NCBI GenBank assembly: GCA_945874695.1 | Contig: CAMCHP010000010.1 | Coordinates: forward strand, 1 to 54,912 | Source: Chryseobacterium gleum | Lineage (GTDB): Bacteria > Bacteroidota > Bacteroidia > Flavobacteriales_D > Sanyastnellaceae | Length of the DNA: 54,912 nucleotides | Direction: 5' to 3' | Shown here: positions 25,928 to 35,394 of the stretch, piece by piece | How the letters are laid out: each line of letters opens with the position of its first letter | Numbering within the stretch: position 1 is the first letter of the stretch | Program-made: the position numbers and the translations under genes | The notes under the pieces: model-generated | The model's input: the letters and a program-made list of their open reading frames with translations, nothing else | Databases searched by the model: none | What the model was told of the DNA's origin: nothing

Positions 25928-26812
25928 TTAGGCTTTGTTTTTTAATTCGTTATACAGGCGAACGATAATGCCGTCAGCCAAGCCAATGCGCGGAACCATT
26001 ACGTCTTCAATGCCCGCATGCTCGAGCATATGCAGGTAAATTTGTCCAGCGTTCACAATCACATCGGCACGATCTCGCTTTAAACCGAGTTTTTCCATGC
26101 GCTCTTCAAACGAGTAGCCGGCAACGGTTTCATAAATTTCGCGAAGCTCTAAGGTGGTAATGAGTTCACCAAAGGTTCGGCGACTCATTTTATACAAGCG
26201 ATTGATGTTGCCACCCGTGGCAATTCCGATGAGCTTTTCTTCACTTTTCTTCACGGCTTTGAGCCAGTCTTTCGCTTCTTCCCAATCGTTGTTTTTCACC
26301 TGGTCTTTGAGCATGCGCACCGTACCTATTGAAAAGGAGCGCGACTTCTCACGCTGTCCGTTTTTAATGAGGGTAAGCTCAGTTGAACCACCACCTACGT
26401 CGATATAGAGGTAATTGGTGCTGTGATCAATGCGTTGCACCGAGAAGTTGCCGAAAATCGCATCGGCTTCGTCTTCGCCACTCATGATTTGGATTTCGAT
26501 ACCCGCTTCGCGTTTCACAAGATCAATGATGTCGCGATTGTTTGCGGCTTCACGCATCGCGCTGGTGGCGTAGCATCTGAAGGCGGTGATGTCATGTACA
26601 TCCATCAAATACCAAAATGCGCGCATCACCTTGGTGAGCTGTACCGCTTTTTGATGGCTGATGTGGCCAAATTCAAATACATCATCACCCAACCGCAAGG
26701 GGATGCGCGTGAATGACACCTTTTGAGAGCGGTAGCTCTCTCCGTCTTCAAATATTTCTTCAATCAGCAAACGCACAGCGTTCGAGCCAATGTCGATGGC
26801 AGCGAGTTTCAA
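25928..26812 (-). CDS. Ppx/GppA-family phosphatase (short form)
   Basis: A 294-residue protein with the actin-like ATPase fold of exopolyphosphatase / pppGpp phosphatase: KLAAIDIGSNAVRLLIEE (1-20), CYATSAMREAANN, LYIDVGGGSTELTLI, IGTVRM and IATGGNINRLYKM. It comprises only the catalytic two-domain part, lacking the C-terminal HD-like domain of longer Ppx proteins. It removes terminal phosphates from polyphosphate or from pppGpp. Polyphosphate kinase is encoded 10 kb away (36.3 kb). The gene converges with GDPD across a 5-bp gap. Confidence 0.92.
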   Translation of the reverse strand: MKLAAIDIGSNAVRLLIEEIFEDGESYRSQKVSFTRIPLRLGDDVFEFGHISHQKAVQLTKVMRAFWYLMDVHDITAFRCYATSAMREAANNRDIIDLVKREAGIEIQIMSGEDEADAIFGNFSVQRIDHSTNYLYIDVGGGSTELTLIKNGQREKSRSFSIGTVRMLKDQVKNNDWEEAKDWLKAVKKSEEKLIGIATGGNINRLYKMSRRTFGELITTLELREIYETVAGYSFEERMEKLGLKRDRADVIVNAGQIYLHMLEHAGIEDVMVPRIGLADGIIVRLYNELKNKA

Positions 26813-26864
26813 AGTCTTCAGATTTGGTTGCTCAATTTACGCTTTCGCTTCTTCTTCTCAAGGC

Positions 26865-26906
26865 AAAAATGCTAGCGGCGCCACAACGCAGCGCCGCTAG
26901 AACTTT
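26865..26906. terminator. Strong terminator downstream of aconitase
   Basis: Hairpin with 10-bp arms CTAGCGGCGC (26872-26881) and GCGCCGCTAG (26891-26900). On the minus strand it is followed by CATTTTTGCC; on the plus strand by AACTTTTT. Sits 60 bp past the acn stop. Confidence 0.85.
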
Positions 26907-26961
26907 TTAATGTTCGTATTGATGATGTAAAGGCTTCGCCTTCAATGCATAAGCCCTTGGC

Positions 26962-29226
26962 TTATTGTTGACCCAATTTGATCAAGTTGAGTGCTGAACC
27001 GGCCTTAAACCATTCAATTTGCTGCGCGTTGTAGGTGTGATTGCTTGCAATCACATCTTTGCTGCCATCTGCATGAACAAATTCAAGGTTGAGCGCCTGA
27101 CCCGGTGCAAAACGATCGAGGTCGAGGAAATTGATGGTGTCGTTTTCCTGAATTTTCTCGTAATCGGCTTCGTTGGCAAAGGTCAAGGCCAGCATGCCTT
27201 GCTTCTTCAAGTTGGTTTCGTGAATACGTGCAAACGACTTCACCAAAACGGCCACAACGCCGAGGTGACGTGGCTGCATCGCTGCGTGTTCGCGGCTTGA
27301 ACCTTCACCATAGTTGCTATCACCCACAACCAAGGTTGGAATTCCGGCAGCTTTATAAGCGCGCTGTACTGCAGGCACTTCGCCATACTCGCCCGTGAGT
27401 TGGTTTTTTACGCTGTTGGTTTGTCCGTTGAAAGCGTTTGTGGCACCTGTGAGGGTGTTGTTCGCAATGTTGTCGAGGTGACCACGGTAGCGCAACCATG
27501 GACCCGCCATAGAAATGTGGTCAGTTGTGCATTTGCCAGCTGCTTTGATAAGCAATTTCGCACCAATGATGTTGTTGCCGTTCCACGGTTTGAATTCTTC
27601 AAGCAATTGCAAACGGTCGCTACCTTCTTTCACAACTACTTGCACACTGCTGCCGTCGGCAGCAGGAGCTACATAGCCCGCATCCTCAACGGCGAAGCCA
27701 TTCTTTGGCAATTCGTCACCCGTTGGCGCATCGAGTTTAACCGCTTCACCGTTTGCATTCACAAGTGTGTCTGTAAGCGGGTTAAATTCGAGGGTTCCGG
27801 CAATTGCAAGTGCGGTAACCAATTCAGGTGAGCCTACAAATGCGTGGGTATTGGGGTTGCCATCGGCACGCTTCGCAAAGTTGCGGTTGAAAGAGTGTAC
27901 AATGGTGTTTGTTTCTTTGTTCTCAGCACCTTCACGCGCCCACTGCCCAATGCAGGGTCCGCATGCGTTTGCAAAAACACTCGCACCCATGGCGTCGAAG
28001 GTTTGAATGAAACCGTCACGCTCAATGGTGTAGCGTACCTGTTCTGAACCCGGTGTAATGGTGAATTTTGCTTTTGGTGTGATGTGCTTGTCAACAGCTT
28101 GCTTCGCAATGGATGCAGAGCGCGCAATGTCTTCGTAGCTCGAATTGGTGCATGAACCAATCAAACCAACTTCAATCTTCAAGGGCCAACCGTGCTTTTT
28201 CGCTTCAGTGGCCATTTGTGAAATTGGCGTTGCAATGTCTGGACTAAATGGTCCATTCAAATGGGGCTCGAGGGTGTCGAGATTGATTTCGATAACTTGA
28301 TCGAAGTAGTTTTGTGGGTTGGCGTAAACATCGGCATCTGCAGTGAGGTGCTCAGCAACGCCATTGGCGAGGTCAGCCACTTCCGCGCGACCTGTTGCAC
28401 GGAGGTAGCGATCCATTGACGCATCGTAACCAAAGGTTGAAGTGGTTGCGCCAATTTCAGCGCCCATGTTGCAAATGGTGCCTTTACCGGTGCAGCTCAT
28501 TGAAATGGCTCCGTCGCCGAAGTATTCAACAATTGCGCCTGTTCCGCCTTTCACGGTTAAGATGCCCGCTACTTTCAGAATCACATCCTTCGCACTGGTC
28601 CAACCGTTCATTTTCCCAGTGAGTTTCACCCCAATCAGTTTCGGGAATTTCAACTCCCATGCCATGCCGGCCATTACGTCAACTGCATCTGCACCGCCAA
28701 CGCCAATGGCAACCATCCCCAAGCCGCCTGCGTTCACGGTGTGCGAATCGGTGCCGATCATCATTCCACCAGGGAAAGCATAATTTTCGAGCACCACTTG
28801 GTGAATGATTCCTGCGCCAGGCTTCCAAAAGCCAATGCCGTATTTGTTCGAAACCGACTGCAAGAAGTTAAATACTTCGTTGTTCTTATTGATTGACTCT
28901 TGCAAGTCTTTGCCCGCCCCAATACGCGCTTGAATCAAGTGGTCACAGTGCACGGTTGAAGGAACGGCAGCGGTGCTGCGACCTGCTTGCATAAACTGCA
29001 AAAGTGCCATTTGCGCCGTTGCATCTTGCATTGCTACACGGTCAGGTGCGAAATCAACATATGACTTTCCGCGCTCGTATGCTTGGGTGGCGTCGCCATC
29101 CCACAAGTGAGCGTAAAGAATTTTCTCAGAAAGTGTGAGTGGACGGCCCACAACCTCACGCGCTTTAGCCACACGTGATGGGAGTTTCGCATATACGTCG
29201 CGAATCATGTCGATATCGAATACCAT
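26962..29226 (-). CDS. acn: Aconitate hydratase
   Basis: A 754-residue aconitase of mitochondrial-like type. Seen are [20 protein letters not shown] (about 160), the Fe-S ligand Cys in [11 protein letters not shown], then ACGPCIGQW carrying the other two, and the C-terminal swivel domain with [20 protein letters not shown]. It interconverts citrate and isocitrate in the TCA cycle through a labile 4Fe-4S cluster. It is monocistronic: own -7 box upstream and strong terminator downstream. The next TCA enzyme, icd, is at 51.8 kb. Confidence 0.97.
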   Translation of the reverse strand: MVFDIDMIRDVYAKLPSRVAKAREVVGRPLTLSEKILYAHLWDGDATQAYERGKSYVDFAPDRVAMQDATAQMALLQFMQAGRSTAAVPSTVHCDHLIQARIGAGKDLQESINKNNEVFNFLQSVSNKYGIGFWKPGAGIIHQVVLENYAFPGGMMIGTDSHTVNAGGLGMVAIGVGGADAVDVMAGMAWELKFPKLIGVKLTGKMNGWTSAKDVILKVAGILTVKGGTGAIVEYFGDGAISMSCTGKGTICNMGAEIGATTSTFGYDASMDRYLRATGRAEVADLANGVAEHLTADADVYANPQNYFDQVIEINLDTLEPHLNGPFSPDIATPISQMATEAKKHGWPLKIEVGLIGSCTNSSYEDIARSASIAKQAVDKHITPKAKFTITPGSEQVRYTIERDGFIQTFDAMGASVFANACGPCIGQWAREGAENKETNTIVHSFNRNFAKRADGNPNTHAFVGSPELVTALAIAGTLEFNPLTDTLVNANGEAVKLDAPTGDELPKNGFAVEDAGYVAPAADGSSVQVVVKEGSDRLQLLEEFKPWNGNNIIGAKLLIKAAGKCTTDHISMAGPWLRYRGHLDNIANNTLTGATNAFNGQTNSVKNQLTGEYGEVPAVQRAYKAAGIPTLVVGDSNYGEGSSREHAAMQPRHLGVVAVLVKSFARIHETNLKKQGMLALTFANEADYEKIQENDTINFLDLDRFAPGQALNLEFVHADGSKDVIASNHTYNAQQIEWFKAGSALNLIKLGQQ

Positions 29227-29270
29227 AGTACCGTTTTTGGGTGTTATAATGAACGTTCTTTTAGGGGGTG

Positions 29271-29278
29271 CAAAGATA
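29271..29278 (-). promoter_or_regulatory. -7 box (TATCTTTG) of acn
   Basis: Minus strand TATCTTTGCACC, 44 nt before the ATG. Identical to the box before the peroxiredoxin gene. Confidence 0.65.
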
Positions 29279-29358
29279 CGAAACTTGTGTAAGAGTGCCG
29301 AACATCACCATCGGTTCGCCGCTCATGTAATTTTATAGCCTGCGATAAGTGCTTTGTT

Positions 29359-29366
29359 TACCTTTG
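29359..29366 (+). promoter_or_regulatory. -7 box (TACCTTTG) 4 nt before the permease ATG
   Basis: TACCTTTG, then AAGC and ATG 29371; expected transcription start is at or next to the A of ATG. Confidence 0.6.
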
Positions 29367-29370
29367 AAGC

Positions 29371-30609
29371 ATGACCCGCGCAATGATCGTTGAGAATTTT
29401 AAGGTTTCGGTGGCCGCCATCCGAAGCCAATTGCTGCGCACGGTGCTCACGGTGTCAATTATCGGCATTGGAATTACCGCGCTGATCTCAATGGTTACGG
29501 CGACTGAATCGCTGAAATCGAATATCGCGCAAGAATTTTCTTCGCTCGGTACCAACACCTTCAGCGTGCGCGCTAAACGAGGGGGCGGACGACAGCGCGG
29601 TCGGGTAGAGCAGGAGGGTGAGCCAATTACCTACCGCCAATCGATCGATTTCAAACGCAACTACGACTATGATGCCAAGGTATCACTATCGGCATTTGGC
29701 TCAGGTGCCGCGACACTCAAACGCGACCAAGAGAAAACCAATCCAAACGTCCAAATCTTAGGCATCGACGAAAACTACCTAACCATATCAGGCTACGAGC
29801 TCGAGAATGGGAGGGGGTTTACGCAAAACGACGTCGAAAGTCCGCAGAATTTGATCATTCTGGGGGTAGATATCGTCAACAAGCTGTTCAAAGAATATGA
29901 AAACCCCGTAGGACAAACCGTCTCAATCGGAAGCTATCCGTATTTGGTCGCCGGGGTGCTCAAATCGAAAGGTCAAGTGATGGGCATGTCGCAAGACAAT
30001 CAATGCTTCATCACCCTGAGTAATCTCCGCAAGCAGTTTGCAACGCCAACAACCGATTACCGCATCAGTGTGATGGTGAACGGTGCGAATAGCCTCGAAG
30101 ATGCCATTTCAGAGGCCTTCGGTACAATGCGTGTGACGCGCAGCGATGGCATCGGAGAAGCAGCCAGTTTTGAAATCCAACAGAGCAGTGCAATGGTTGA
30201 AACCATGCTAAGCGGCATGGACATGGTCACCGTGGCGGCGTCTATCATCGGCATTATAACCTTGTTCGGAGCGGGCATCGGTTTGATGAACATCATGCTC
30301 GTAAGCGTGACCGAGCGGACGCGTGAAATTGGCGTACGGAAGGCCATCGGAGCCAGTAACGCCATCATTCGTATGCAATTCTTTATTGAAGCGATTTTAA
30401 TTGGTCAATTGGGCGGTTTGATGGGCATTCTCGTGGGCCTTTTGATTGGGAACGCCGTCGCAAATTACTTTGGCACGCCCTTCATTATTCCGTGGTTTTG
30501 GATCATCATTGGGGTTACACTGTGCCTCATCACCAGCGTCTTGAGTGGGTACTATCCTGCAAAACGCGCCGCCGCACTCGACCCGATAGACGCCTTGCGC
30601 CACGAGTGA
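29371..30609 (+). CDS. MacB/FtsX-type ABC transporter permease
   Basis: A 412-residue membrane protein. An N-terminal helix (about 15-45, LLRTVLTVSIIGIGITALISMV) is followed by a MacB-type periplasmic domain (about 50-270), then three C-terminal helices (about 285-400) with the signature MLVSVTERTREIGVRKAIGAS. Such permeases work with a separate ATPase to export peptides, toxins or lipoproteins or to signal across the membrane. No ATPase gene is adjacent; it must be encoded elsewhere. The -7 box lies 4 nt before the start, suggesting a leaderless transcript. Confidence 0.9.
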   Translation: MTRAMIVENFKVSVAAIRSQLLRTVLTVSIIGIGITALISMVTATESLKSNIAQEFSSLGTNTFSVRAKRGGGRQRGRVEQEGEPITYRQSIDFKRNYDYDAKVSLSAFGSGAATLKRDQEKTNPNVQILGIDENYLTISGYELENGRGFTQNDVESPQNLIILGVDIVNKLFKEYENPVGQTVSIGSYPYLVAGVLKSKGQVMGMSQDNQCFITLSNLRKQFATPTTDYRISVMVNGANSLEDAISEAFGTMRVTRSDGIGEAASFEIQQSSAMVETMLSGMDMVTVAASIIGIITLFGAGIGLMNIMLVSVTERTREIGVRKAIGASNAIIRMQFFIEAILIGQLGGLMGILVGLLIGNAVANYFGTPFIIPWFWIIIGVTLCLITSVLSGYYPAKRAAALDPIDALRHE

Positions 30610-30771
30610 TTCAGCGCAGTGCATCCATTTTTTCTTCGGCTACAAAAGATAGCCTACCATTTACAAAGTTCAGTCTGAACGTTGTCTGCTATTTGCTGTG
30701 TTTCACATTCCTTTGCAGCGCTGAAAGGCCAAACCGATGTCTGTCGGTTGAGCAGGCCTGTGCAGAATACT

Positions 30772-30779
30772 TAACTTTA
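30772..30779 (+). promoter_or_regulatory. -7 box (TAACTTTA) 4 nt before the helicase ATG
   Basis: TAACTTTA, TGCC, ATG 30784. One mismatch to TAnnTTTG. Confidence 0.5.
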
Positions 30780-30783
30780 TGCC

Positions 30784-33144
30784 ATGGAGACGATCACCAC
30801 CGAACTGATTGATCTGGCTGCTGATTTTATCAATCGCACCAATCAACACGTTTACCTTACCGGAAAAGCAGGAACGGGTAAAACCACCTTCCTACACCGA
30901 TTGGTTGAAACGACCCACAAGAAATTTGTGATTGTCGCACCCACTGGCATCGCTGCATTGAATGCAAAGGGTGTTACGATTCACTCGCAGTTTTTGCTAC
31001 CTCCAGGGACCTTCATTCCCGATCGCAATTACAATGGCTTGCGACCGAGTAATCATTTGGTTTACACGCCCAATGATCTCGTCCGCCAGCATCCACTCAA
31101 TGCTGTTCGCCGCCAAGTGCTGCGTGACCTCGACGTGCTCATCATCGACGAGGTAAGTATGCTCCGGGCCGACCTCCTCGATGCCATCGACTACCGTCTG
31201 CGTTATGTGAAGCGAAACTATGATGTACCGTTCGGCGGTGTTCAAGTACTCATGATCGGCGATCTGTACCAACTACCGCCGGTCATTCGCGAAAATGAGC
31301 GCAGCTTCATGACCCCTTATTATACCACCGGCTTCTTCTTTGAAGCGCAGGCGCTTCAAACGGCGAACTTTGTGTACATCGAACTGGATCGCATTTTCAG
31401 ACAAAGTGATCCTACCTTCATTAACCTGCTGAATAACCTCCGCAACAACCGTGTAACGCCTTCCGATATTGAACTCCTCAATACGTTTTATCAACCGAAT
31501 TTAGACGTCACGAAGCTCGAAGAGGTCATCACACTCACCACGCACAATTACAAAGCGGAACAAATGAACAGCGATGCGCTAAACGCTTTGCCTGGACAGA
31601 AAACCCGCTTTATTGCTAAAATCGAAGGCGAATTCCCTGAATCCATGTTTCCTGTGAGTGCCTCGCTCGACTTGAAGGTGGGCGCGCAAGTGATGTTCAT
31701 CAAAAACGATTCACTCAGCGGCAAATATTTCAATGGCAAATTGGCCAAAGTGGTTGAATGCAATGAAGACGATGAAATCATTGTCGAAATGGCTGGCGAT
31801 CATGCACGTTTGGCCCTAACCCGCGAAACATGGGAGAACAAGCGTTACACGGTCAACGAAACGTCACGCGAACAGCAAGAAGAAGTACTCGGTAGTTTCA
31901 CTCATTTTCCAATCAAACTCGCGTGGGCCATCACGGTGCACAAAAGCCAAGGTCTCACGTTTGAACGGGCCGTCATTGATGTTGGACACGCCTTTGCACC
32001 CGGACAGGTGTACGTGGCGCTATCACGCTTGCGTGCACTTGAAGGATTGATCCTTCTCACCAAAGTTCATCCCGGCATCATCGCAACCGACCCGCAAGTT
32101 GTCGGGTTCTCGAGTCGCCAACCCGCGAAAGAAACCTTGCCTGAATTGCTACAAAGTAAGCAATTCGACTTTTTGCGAATCACTTTGCACGCAGCATTCA
32201 GTTTTGAAACAGAACTGCGTGAAATTGATGAGGTAATGCGCGGAAAAGTGCAGTTTGAATCGTTTGAAGATCCTGAAATGCGAAACTTGCTGCCTACGAT
32301 GCGAGCCGCATTTGCCAATGAATTCAGTAATCTGGTGACTTTCCGTCGCCAAATCGATGCGCTGCTGCATCAAGGCAATACCGGTGTGCTCCTTGAGCGA
32401 CTCACCAAAGCCACGAGTTATTACGATGATTTCTTGCGTGAGCAATTGAAGAAGCTGCTCGTTCATATTGAAGTTGTGAAACGCTTGGTGCGCACCAAAA
32501 CATACCTCAATGCCATGGGCGAGGTTGATTTGTTAATCACTAACAAGCGTGAAGCCATTGGTAAATCTGCCTATTTGGCGGCTTGCATCCTTGGGGGTGA
32601 CCCCATTGCTCGGCTTAATGACGCCGTTGTGCAACGCAAAAAAGACCGCGTTGTGCTGCTCGATTTTGCGCGTGAACACGCGGCCGCTATTCAATTGAAA
32701 ACTTCAAATAAATCGGGTGTAAAGCGCGGTACAAAGAAAAAGGTGCCCCAAACTTTTGAAGAAGAGATGCAAGCTGTTGAAGACTACATTGCTGGCGTTT
32801 CTAAGAAGGCTATGCCGAAGCGGACTAAATCCAAATCGAGTGGTTCAAAGCCGGATACCTTCCAAATTACCTTCGAGCGGTATAAAATGGGTGAGTCGAT
32901 TGCTGATATTGCTCGCGAACGCGGCTTATCGGCTTCAACCATCGAGAATCATGTCATCCGCGGAATTTCGGAGGGCGTGCTCTCCAAGTCAGGCTTTCTG
33001 CCAGAAAACGCTGAACTCGAAATTCGCAATGCCATCGCAGATATGCAGCCATCGGAAGGTACGAAAGTGGTATTCGAGGCGCTCGAAAAGCGCTTCACCT
33101 ATGCACAAATCCGTTTGGTACGCGACCTAATGGCCTCAGAATAA
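30784..33144 (+). CDS. Pif1-like superfamily 1B helicase with C-terminal HTH domain
   Basis: A 786-residue protein. Residues about 1-440 are a Pif1/RecD-like helicase: Walker A YLTGKAGTGKTTFLH, motif Ia VAPTGIAALNAKGVTIHSQF, Walker B DVLIIDEVSMLR, and C-terminal motifs ITVHKSQGLTFERAVID and QVYVALSRLRALEGL. A helical linker region follows, then a basic stretch (KRTKSKSSGSKP) and a helix-turn-helix of the HTH_40 type near 700 (YKMGESIADIARERGLSASTIENHV). Such helicases unwind 5'-tailed DNA in replication and repair, for example G-quadruplex structures. The gene ends 9 bp inside the convergent cyanophycinase gene. Confidence 0.92.
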   Translation: METITTELIDLAADFINRTNQHVYLTGKAGTGKTTFLHRLVETTHKKFVIVAPTGIAALNAKGVTIHSQFLLPPGTFIPDRNYNGLRPSNHLVYTPNDLVRQHPLNAVRRQVLRDLDVLIIDEVSMLRADLLDAIDYRLRYVKRNYDVPFGGVQVLMIGDLYQLPPVIRENERSFMTPYYTTGFFFEAQALQTANFVYIELDRIFRQSDPTFINLLNNLRNNRVTPSDIELLNTFYQPNLDVTKLEEVITLTTHNYKAEQMNSDALNALPGQKTRFIAKIEGEFPESMFPVSASLDLKVGAQVMFIKNDSLSGKYFNGKLAKVVECNEDDEIIVEMAGDHARLALTRETWENKRYTVNETSREQQEEVLGSFTHFPIKLAWAITVHKSQGLTFERAVIDVGHAFAPGQVYVALSRLRALEGLILLTKVHPGIIATDPQVVGFSSRQPAKETLPELLQSKQFDFLRITLHAAFSFETELREIDEVMRGKVQFESFEDPEMRNLLPTMRAAFANEFSNLVTFRRQIDALLHQGNTGVLLERLTKATSYYDDFLREQLKKLLVHIEVVKRLVRTKTYLNAMGEVDLLITNKREAIGKSAYLAACILGGDPIARLNDAVVQRKKDRVVLLDFAREHAAAIQLKTSNKSGVKRGTKKKVPQTFEEEMQAVEDYIAGVSKKAMPKRTKSKSSGSKPDTFQITFERYKMGESIADIARERGLSASTIENHVIRGISEGVLSKSGFLPENAELEIRNAIADMQPSEGTKVVFEALEKRFTYAQIRLVRDLMASE

Positions 33145-34413
33145 GAGAATCCGAACTTGGCCTTGTGTTGCTTTTAATACATACACCCCAGCAGGCAGAT
33201 GCCTCAAATCCAATGTGGTATTTGAAGCGGTCAATGTGGTTTGAAAGACCATCCGGCCGTTTAGGCCGAAAACATAAACCTCACCCCGAGGGTCGCCCTC
33301 AAGCGTAATTTGGCCACTTGAGGGATTGGGATACACTTGAATTGCTGCATTTTTCGAAAGCGTTTCGCCGACCGAAATCGGCGTACATAAAGGTGCTTCA
33401 CCTTCCGATTCGATTAAGGTGCCATTGTCAACCACCCAATCGAACCAAGCTCCGCCGTTGTGGGTGGTCCAGTCGCTCAAATCAAAAGTGATGGAGCCAT
33501 CAGCCGTGGCAGCTACACGCAAGGCTTTCAGGGCCTGGCCGTTGTGATTCCAGAGCAAAGGCTGATTTGGTTCACAAACGTTTGGTGTACTTGGTACATC
33601 GCAGGCAGGCCGAACGAAATAAACATAATCTTCAAATTCGGGGGCTTCACCGAAGCAGCGTGCAATACCGTCAGCGTCGATACATACCGCGCCATATTCG
33701 TCGCAAGCAATGCCGAGCGCATCAATGCCCAAGTCAGTAGCCATGCGCGCCATGAATGCAATATGGCGGCCACGGCGGTCGGGGTCATCGTAGTGGGTAT
33801 CGGTAACTACATTGTGTAGAAAAGGAGCGTTTAAAAAATCATTGTGCCCGAGCTGAACCGCATTGGCGTAAGGGTTTGCTAAGGCCGCAGCACTCGTGAC
33901 GGTGCCATTTTGAGCACTGAAATAGGTGCCTCCGAGCACGGCCATGCCGGCGCTAATTCCGCCAACTACACCTCCGCGAACATTGAGCAGGTCATTGATG
34001 GCTTGTCCAATGGCGTTGTCTTGCCAATAACTGACGTAGTTCCACTGGTCGCCTCCTGCCATCCAAATCGCTTCGGCTTGCTGCACACGTTGAATCACGT
34101 AAGGGTCAGAAGCCGCTTCAGCACTATGAAACACAATGCTTTCAACGGAATTGACGCTGACGCCCAAATCGCTGTAGAGGTAGTCGTTATAGCCATCTGA
34201 ACCACTGGCACGCAAAACCACGACATCTCCGCCATTGGCGCGTTCGAGAAACCAGGTCATGGCGTTGTCGTCTTCGCCGGCTCCGCCCATCAGTACAATG
34301 CCAAATTCAGGCTGAACGTCGGCATCTACATTGGTTCCTGTGAGGTAGCTGGTATAGCTTTGCGCATGTAAAGCGCCGGCGATGAAGCAAAGAAAGAGAG
34401 AAAGAATGCGCAT
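33136..34413 (-). CDS. Secreted cyanophycinase-like S51 peptidase with T9SS type A domain
   Basis: A 425-residue protein with Sec signal (MRILSLFLCFIAGALHAQSY). Residues about 25-270 are a peptidase S51/cyanophycinase fold: IVLMGGAGEDDNAMTWFLER, IWMAGGDQWNYVSYW, and the nucleophile Ser in GGVVGGISAGMAVLGG. The C-terminus (about 350-425, YPNPSSGQITLEG, GLNGRMVFQTTL, LPAGVYVLK) is a T9SS type A sorting domain. Cyanophycinases cut multi-L-arginyl-poly-aspartate into beta-Asp-Arg dipeptides; T9SS export would place the activity outside the cell. The sequence GLNGRM in the sorting domain is encoded by a palindromic-repeat copy (33250-33272). Confidence 0.88.
   Translation of the reverse strand: MRILSLFLCFIAGALHAQSYTSYLTGTNVDADVQPEFGIVLMGGAGEDDNAMTWFLERANGGDVVVLRASGSDGYNDYLYSDLGVSVNSVESIVFHSAEAASDPYVIQRVQQAEAIWMAGGDQWNYVSYWQDNAIGQAINDLLNVRGGVVGGISAGMAVLGGTYFSAQNGTVTSAAALANPYANAVQLGHNDFLNAPFLHNVVTDTHYDDPDRRGRHIAFMARMATDLGIDALGIACDEYGAVCIDADGIARCFGEAPEFEDYVYFVRPACDVPSTPNVCEPNQPLLWNHNGQALKALRVAATADGSITFDLSDWTTHNGGAWFDWVVDNGTLIESEGEAPLCTPISVGETLSKNAAIQVYPNPSSGQITLEGDPRGEVYVFGLNGRMVFQTTLTASNTTLDLRHLPAGVYVLKATQGQVRILLF
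33250..33272 (-). repeat. Palindromic repeat copy (in T9SS sorting-domain coding region)
   Basis: Minus strand: TTTT, arm CGGCC, loop TAAAC, arm GGCCG, GATG; sense, read as VFGLNGRM. Same sequence as the intergenic copy at 14230-14252. Confidence 0.8.
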
Positions 34414-34427
34414 CGTGTTCTTTTTTT

Positions 34428-34435
34428 CAAAGATA
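34428..34435 (-). promoter_or_regulatory. -7 box (TATCTTTG) of the T9SS cyanophycinase gene
   Basis: Minus strand TTATCTTTG, 14 nt before ATG 34413, lying in the 45-bp gap after the upstream cyanophycinase gene, so the two genes can be transcribed separately. Confidence 0.55.
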
Positions 34436-34458
34436 ATGATCGCTGCGAAACATGTCGA

Positions 34459-35331
34459 TCAGGGTTTGCTCCCTTGAAAAATTTGCATCACAACGCGTCC
34501 GCCAATACGCCCCAAACTGTCAGCAGACAGCGCTGCAGGTTCGAAGAGCACGACTTGTCCGTCGCCAACAACCTCCATGCCTTGGCTTGAAAGCACCAAG
34601 GCTGTGGCTTCACCAATGCCAAAAACAGGAAGTGAAGGGTGGTCATGCAATGCCGTTACGGCGCGGTTATAACGGCTGCGTTCGATGAAATGCTGGTCAA
34701 CAATGGCGTGCTCTAGCAAGCCCAAACCTTCGGTGTACACCGCATTTCGAGCCCTTAAGCGACTGTAGGTTGATTCGTATTCAGGCTCCAACCGCTGTCC
34801 GCCGGTAATCATGGTTTTGCTCATGACCGCAGCGCCAGCACTTGTGCCTGCGATTACGCTTCCGTTCGTGAATGCGTTTTTTATTTTCTGCCGAATGGCA
34901 GGATGTGCGGCTACCTCCATAAAGCGGTTTTGGTCACCTCCGCAGATGTAGATCATGTCAGCTGCGGCAACGCTGTCAAGTTTCGCTCCCAAGGTATCAG
35001 CCAAGGTGAGGTTGAAGGTTTTGATGTGCTGATGTCCGAGCTCAAGAAATTGGCGATGGGTATACCAAGCCGCTGTATCAGGTTCTTCGCTGGCCATGGG
35101 CAACACCGCGATGAGTCCGTCGGGTTTGCGCATGCGCCCGAGCAGGTCACGCAAAAGGTGAGGTGGACGTTCACCGCCGCCAATAATGAACAAGGTGCCT
35201 TCGCCTTGAGGGAGAACGGTTGCAATATCGAATGTTGGTTGCTGGTCAATGTCTGGGTTTTGCGCCGTTGGCGGATGGCAGCTCCAGGTAATCGCCAGTG
35301 TCACAATGAGAAGAAGGTGCTTGCTTTTCAT
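34459..35331 (-). CDS. Cyanophycinase (peptidase S51), lipoprotein
   Basis: A 290-residue protein with a lipoprotein-type signal (MKSKHLLLIVTLAITWSC). It has the S51 core: LFIIGGGERPPHLLRDLL, GLIAVLPMASEEPDTAAWY, MIYICGGDQNRFME, the nucleophile motif GSVIAGTSAGAAVMSKTMI, and TYSRLRARNAVYTEGLGLLE / VDQHFIERSRYNR. This is closer to genuine cyanophycinase than its T9SS neighbour. It should be membrane-anchored and act on cyanophycin outside or in the periplasm, releasing beta-Asp-Arg. Two palindromic-repeat copies lie in antisense, one at the signal-peptide junction (35258-35277) and one at 34884-34905. Confidence 0.9.
   Translation of the reverse strand: MKSKHLLLIVTLAITWSCHPPTAQNPDIDQQPTFDIATVLPQGEGTLFIIGGGERPPHLLRDLLGRMRKPDGLIAVLPMASEEPDTAAWYTHRQFLELGHQHIKTFNLTLADTLGAKLDSVAAADMIYICGGDQNRFMEVAAHPAIRQKIKNAFTNGSVIAGTSAGAAVMSKTMITGGQRLEPEYESTYSRLRARNAVYTEGLGLLEHAIVDQHFIERSRYNRAVTALHDHPSLPVFGIGEATALVLSSQGMEVVGDGQVVLFEPAALSADSLGRIGGRVVMQIFQGSKP
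34884..34905 (+). repeat. Palindromic repeat copy (antisense in cyanophycinase)
   Basis: TTTT, arm CTGCC (34888-34892), loop GAAT, arm GGCAG (34897-34901), GATG. Shares arms with the copy at 23308-23329 but a different loop. Confidence 0.7.
35258..35277 (+). repeat. Palindromic repeat copy, short-arm variant, at the lipoprotein junction
   Basis: TTTT, G, arm CGCC (35263-35266), loop GTT, arm GGCG (35270-35273), GATG. Antisense; overlaps codons for HPPTAQN directly after the lipobox Cys. Confidence 0.6.
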
Positions 35332-35346
35332 TTACGAAAGATGCAC

Positions 35347-35377
35347 AAAAAAAAGGCCACCCCGCAGGATGGCCTTC
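35347..35377 (-). terminator. Terminator of the peroxiredoxin gene
   Basis: Minus strand hairpin AAGGCCATCC-TGCG-GGGTGGCCTT followed by an uninterrupted T-run. Separates peroxiredoxin from the cyanophycinase gene. Confidence 0.85.
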
Positions 35378-35394
35378 GTTTGAATAAGTATGGC

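Noticed and set aside
26929-26965. Two small hairpins (AAGGC-TTC-GCCTT and ATAAGCC-CTT-GGCTTAT) at the acn 3' end
   Set aside because: The real terminator with T-run is 30 bp further; these are likely weak local structures.
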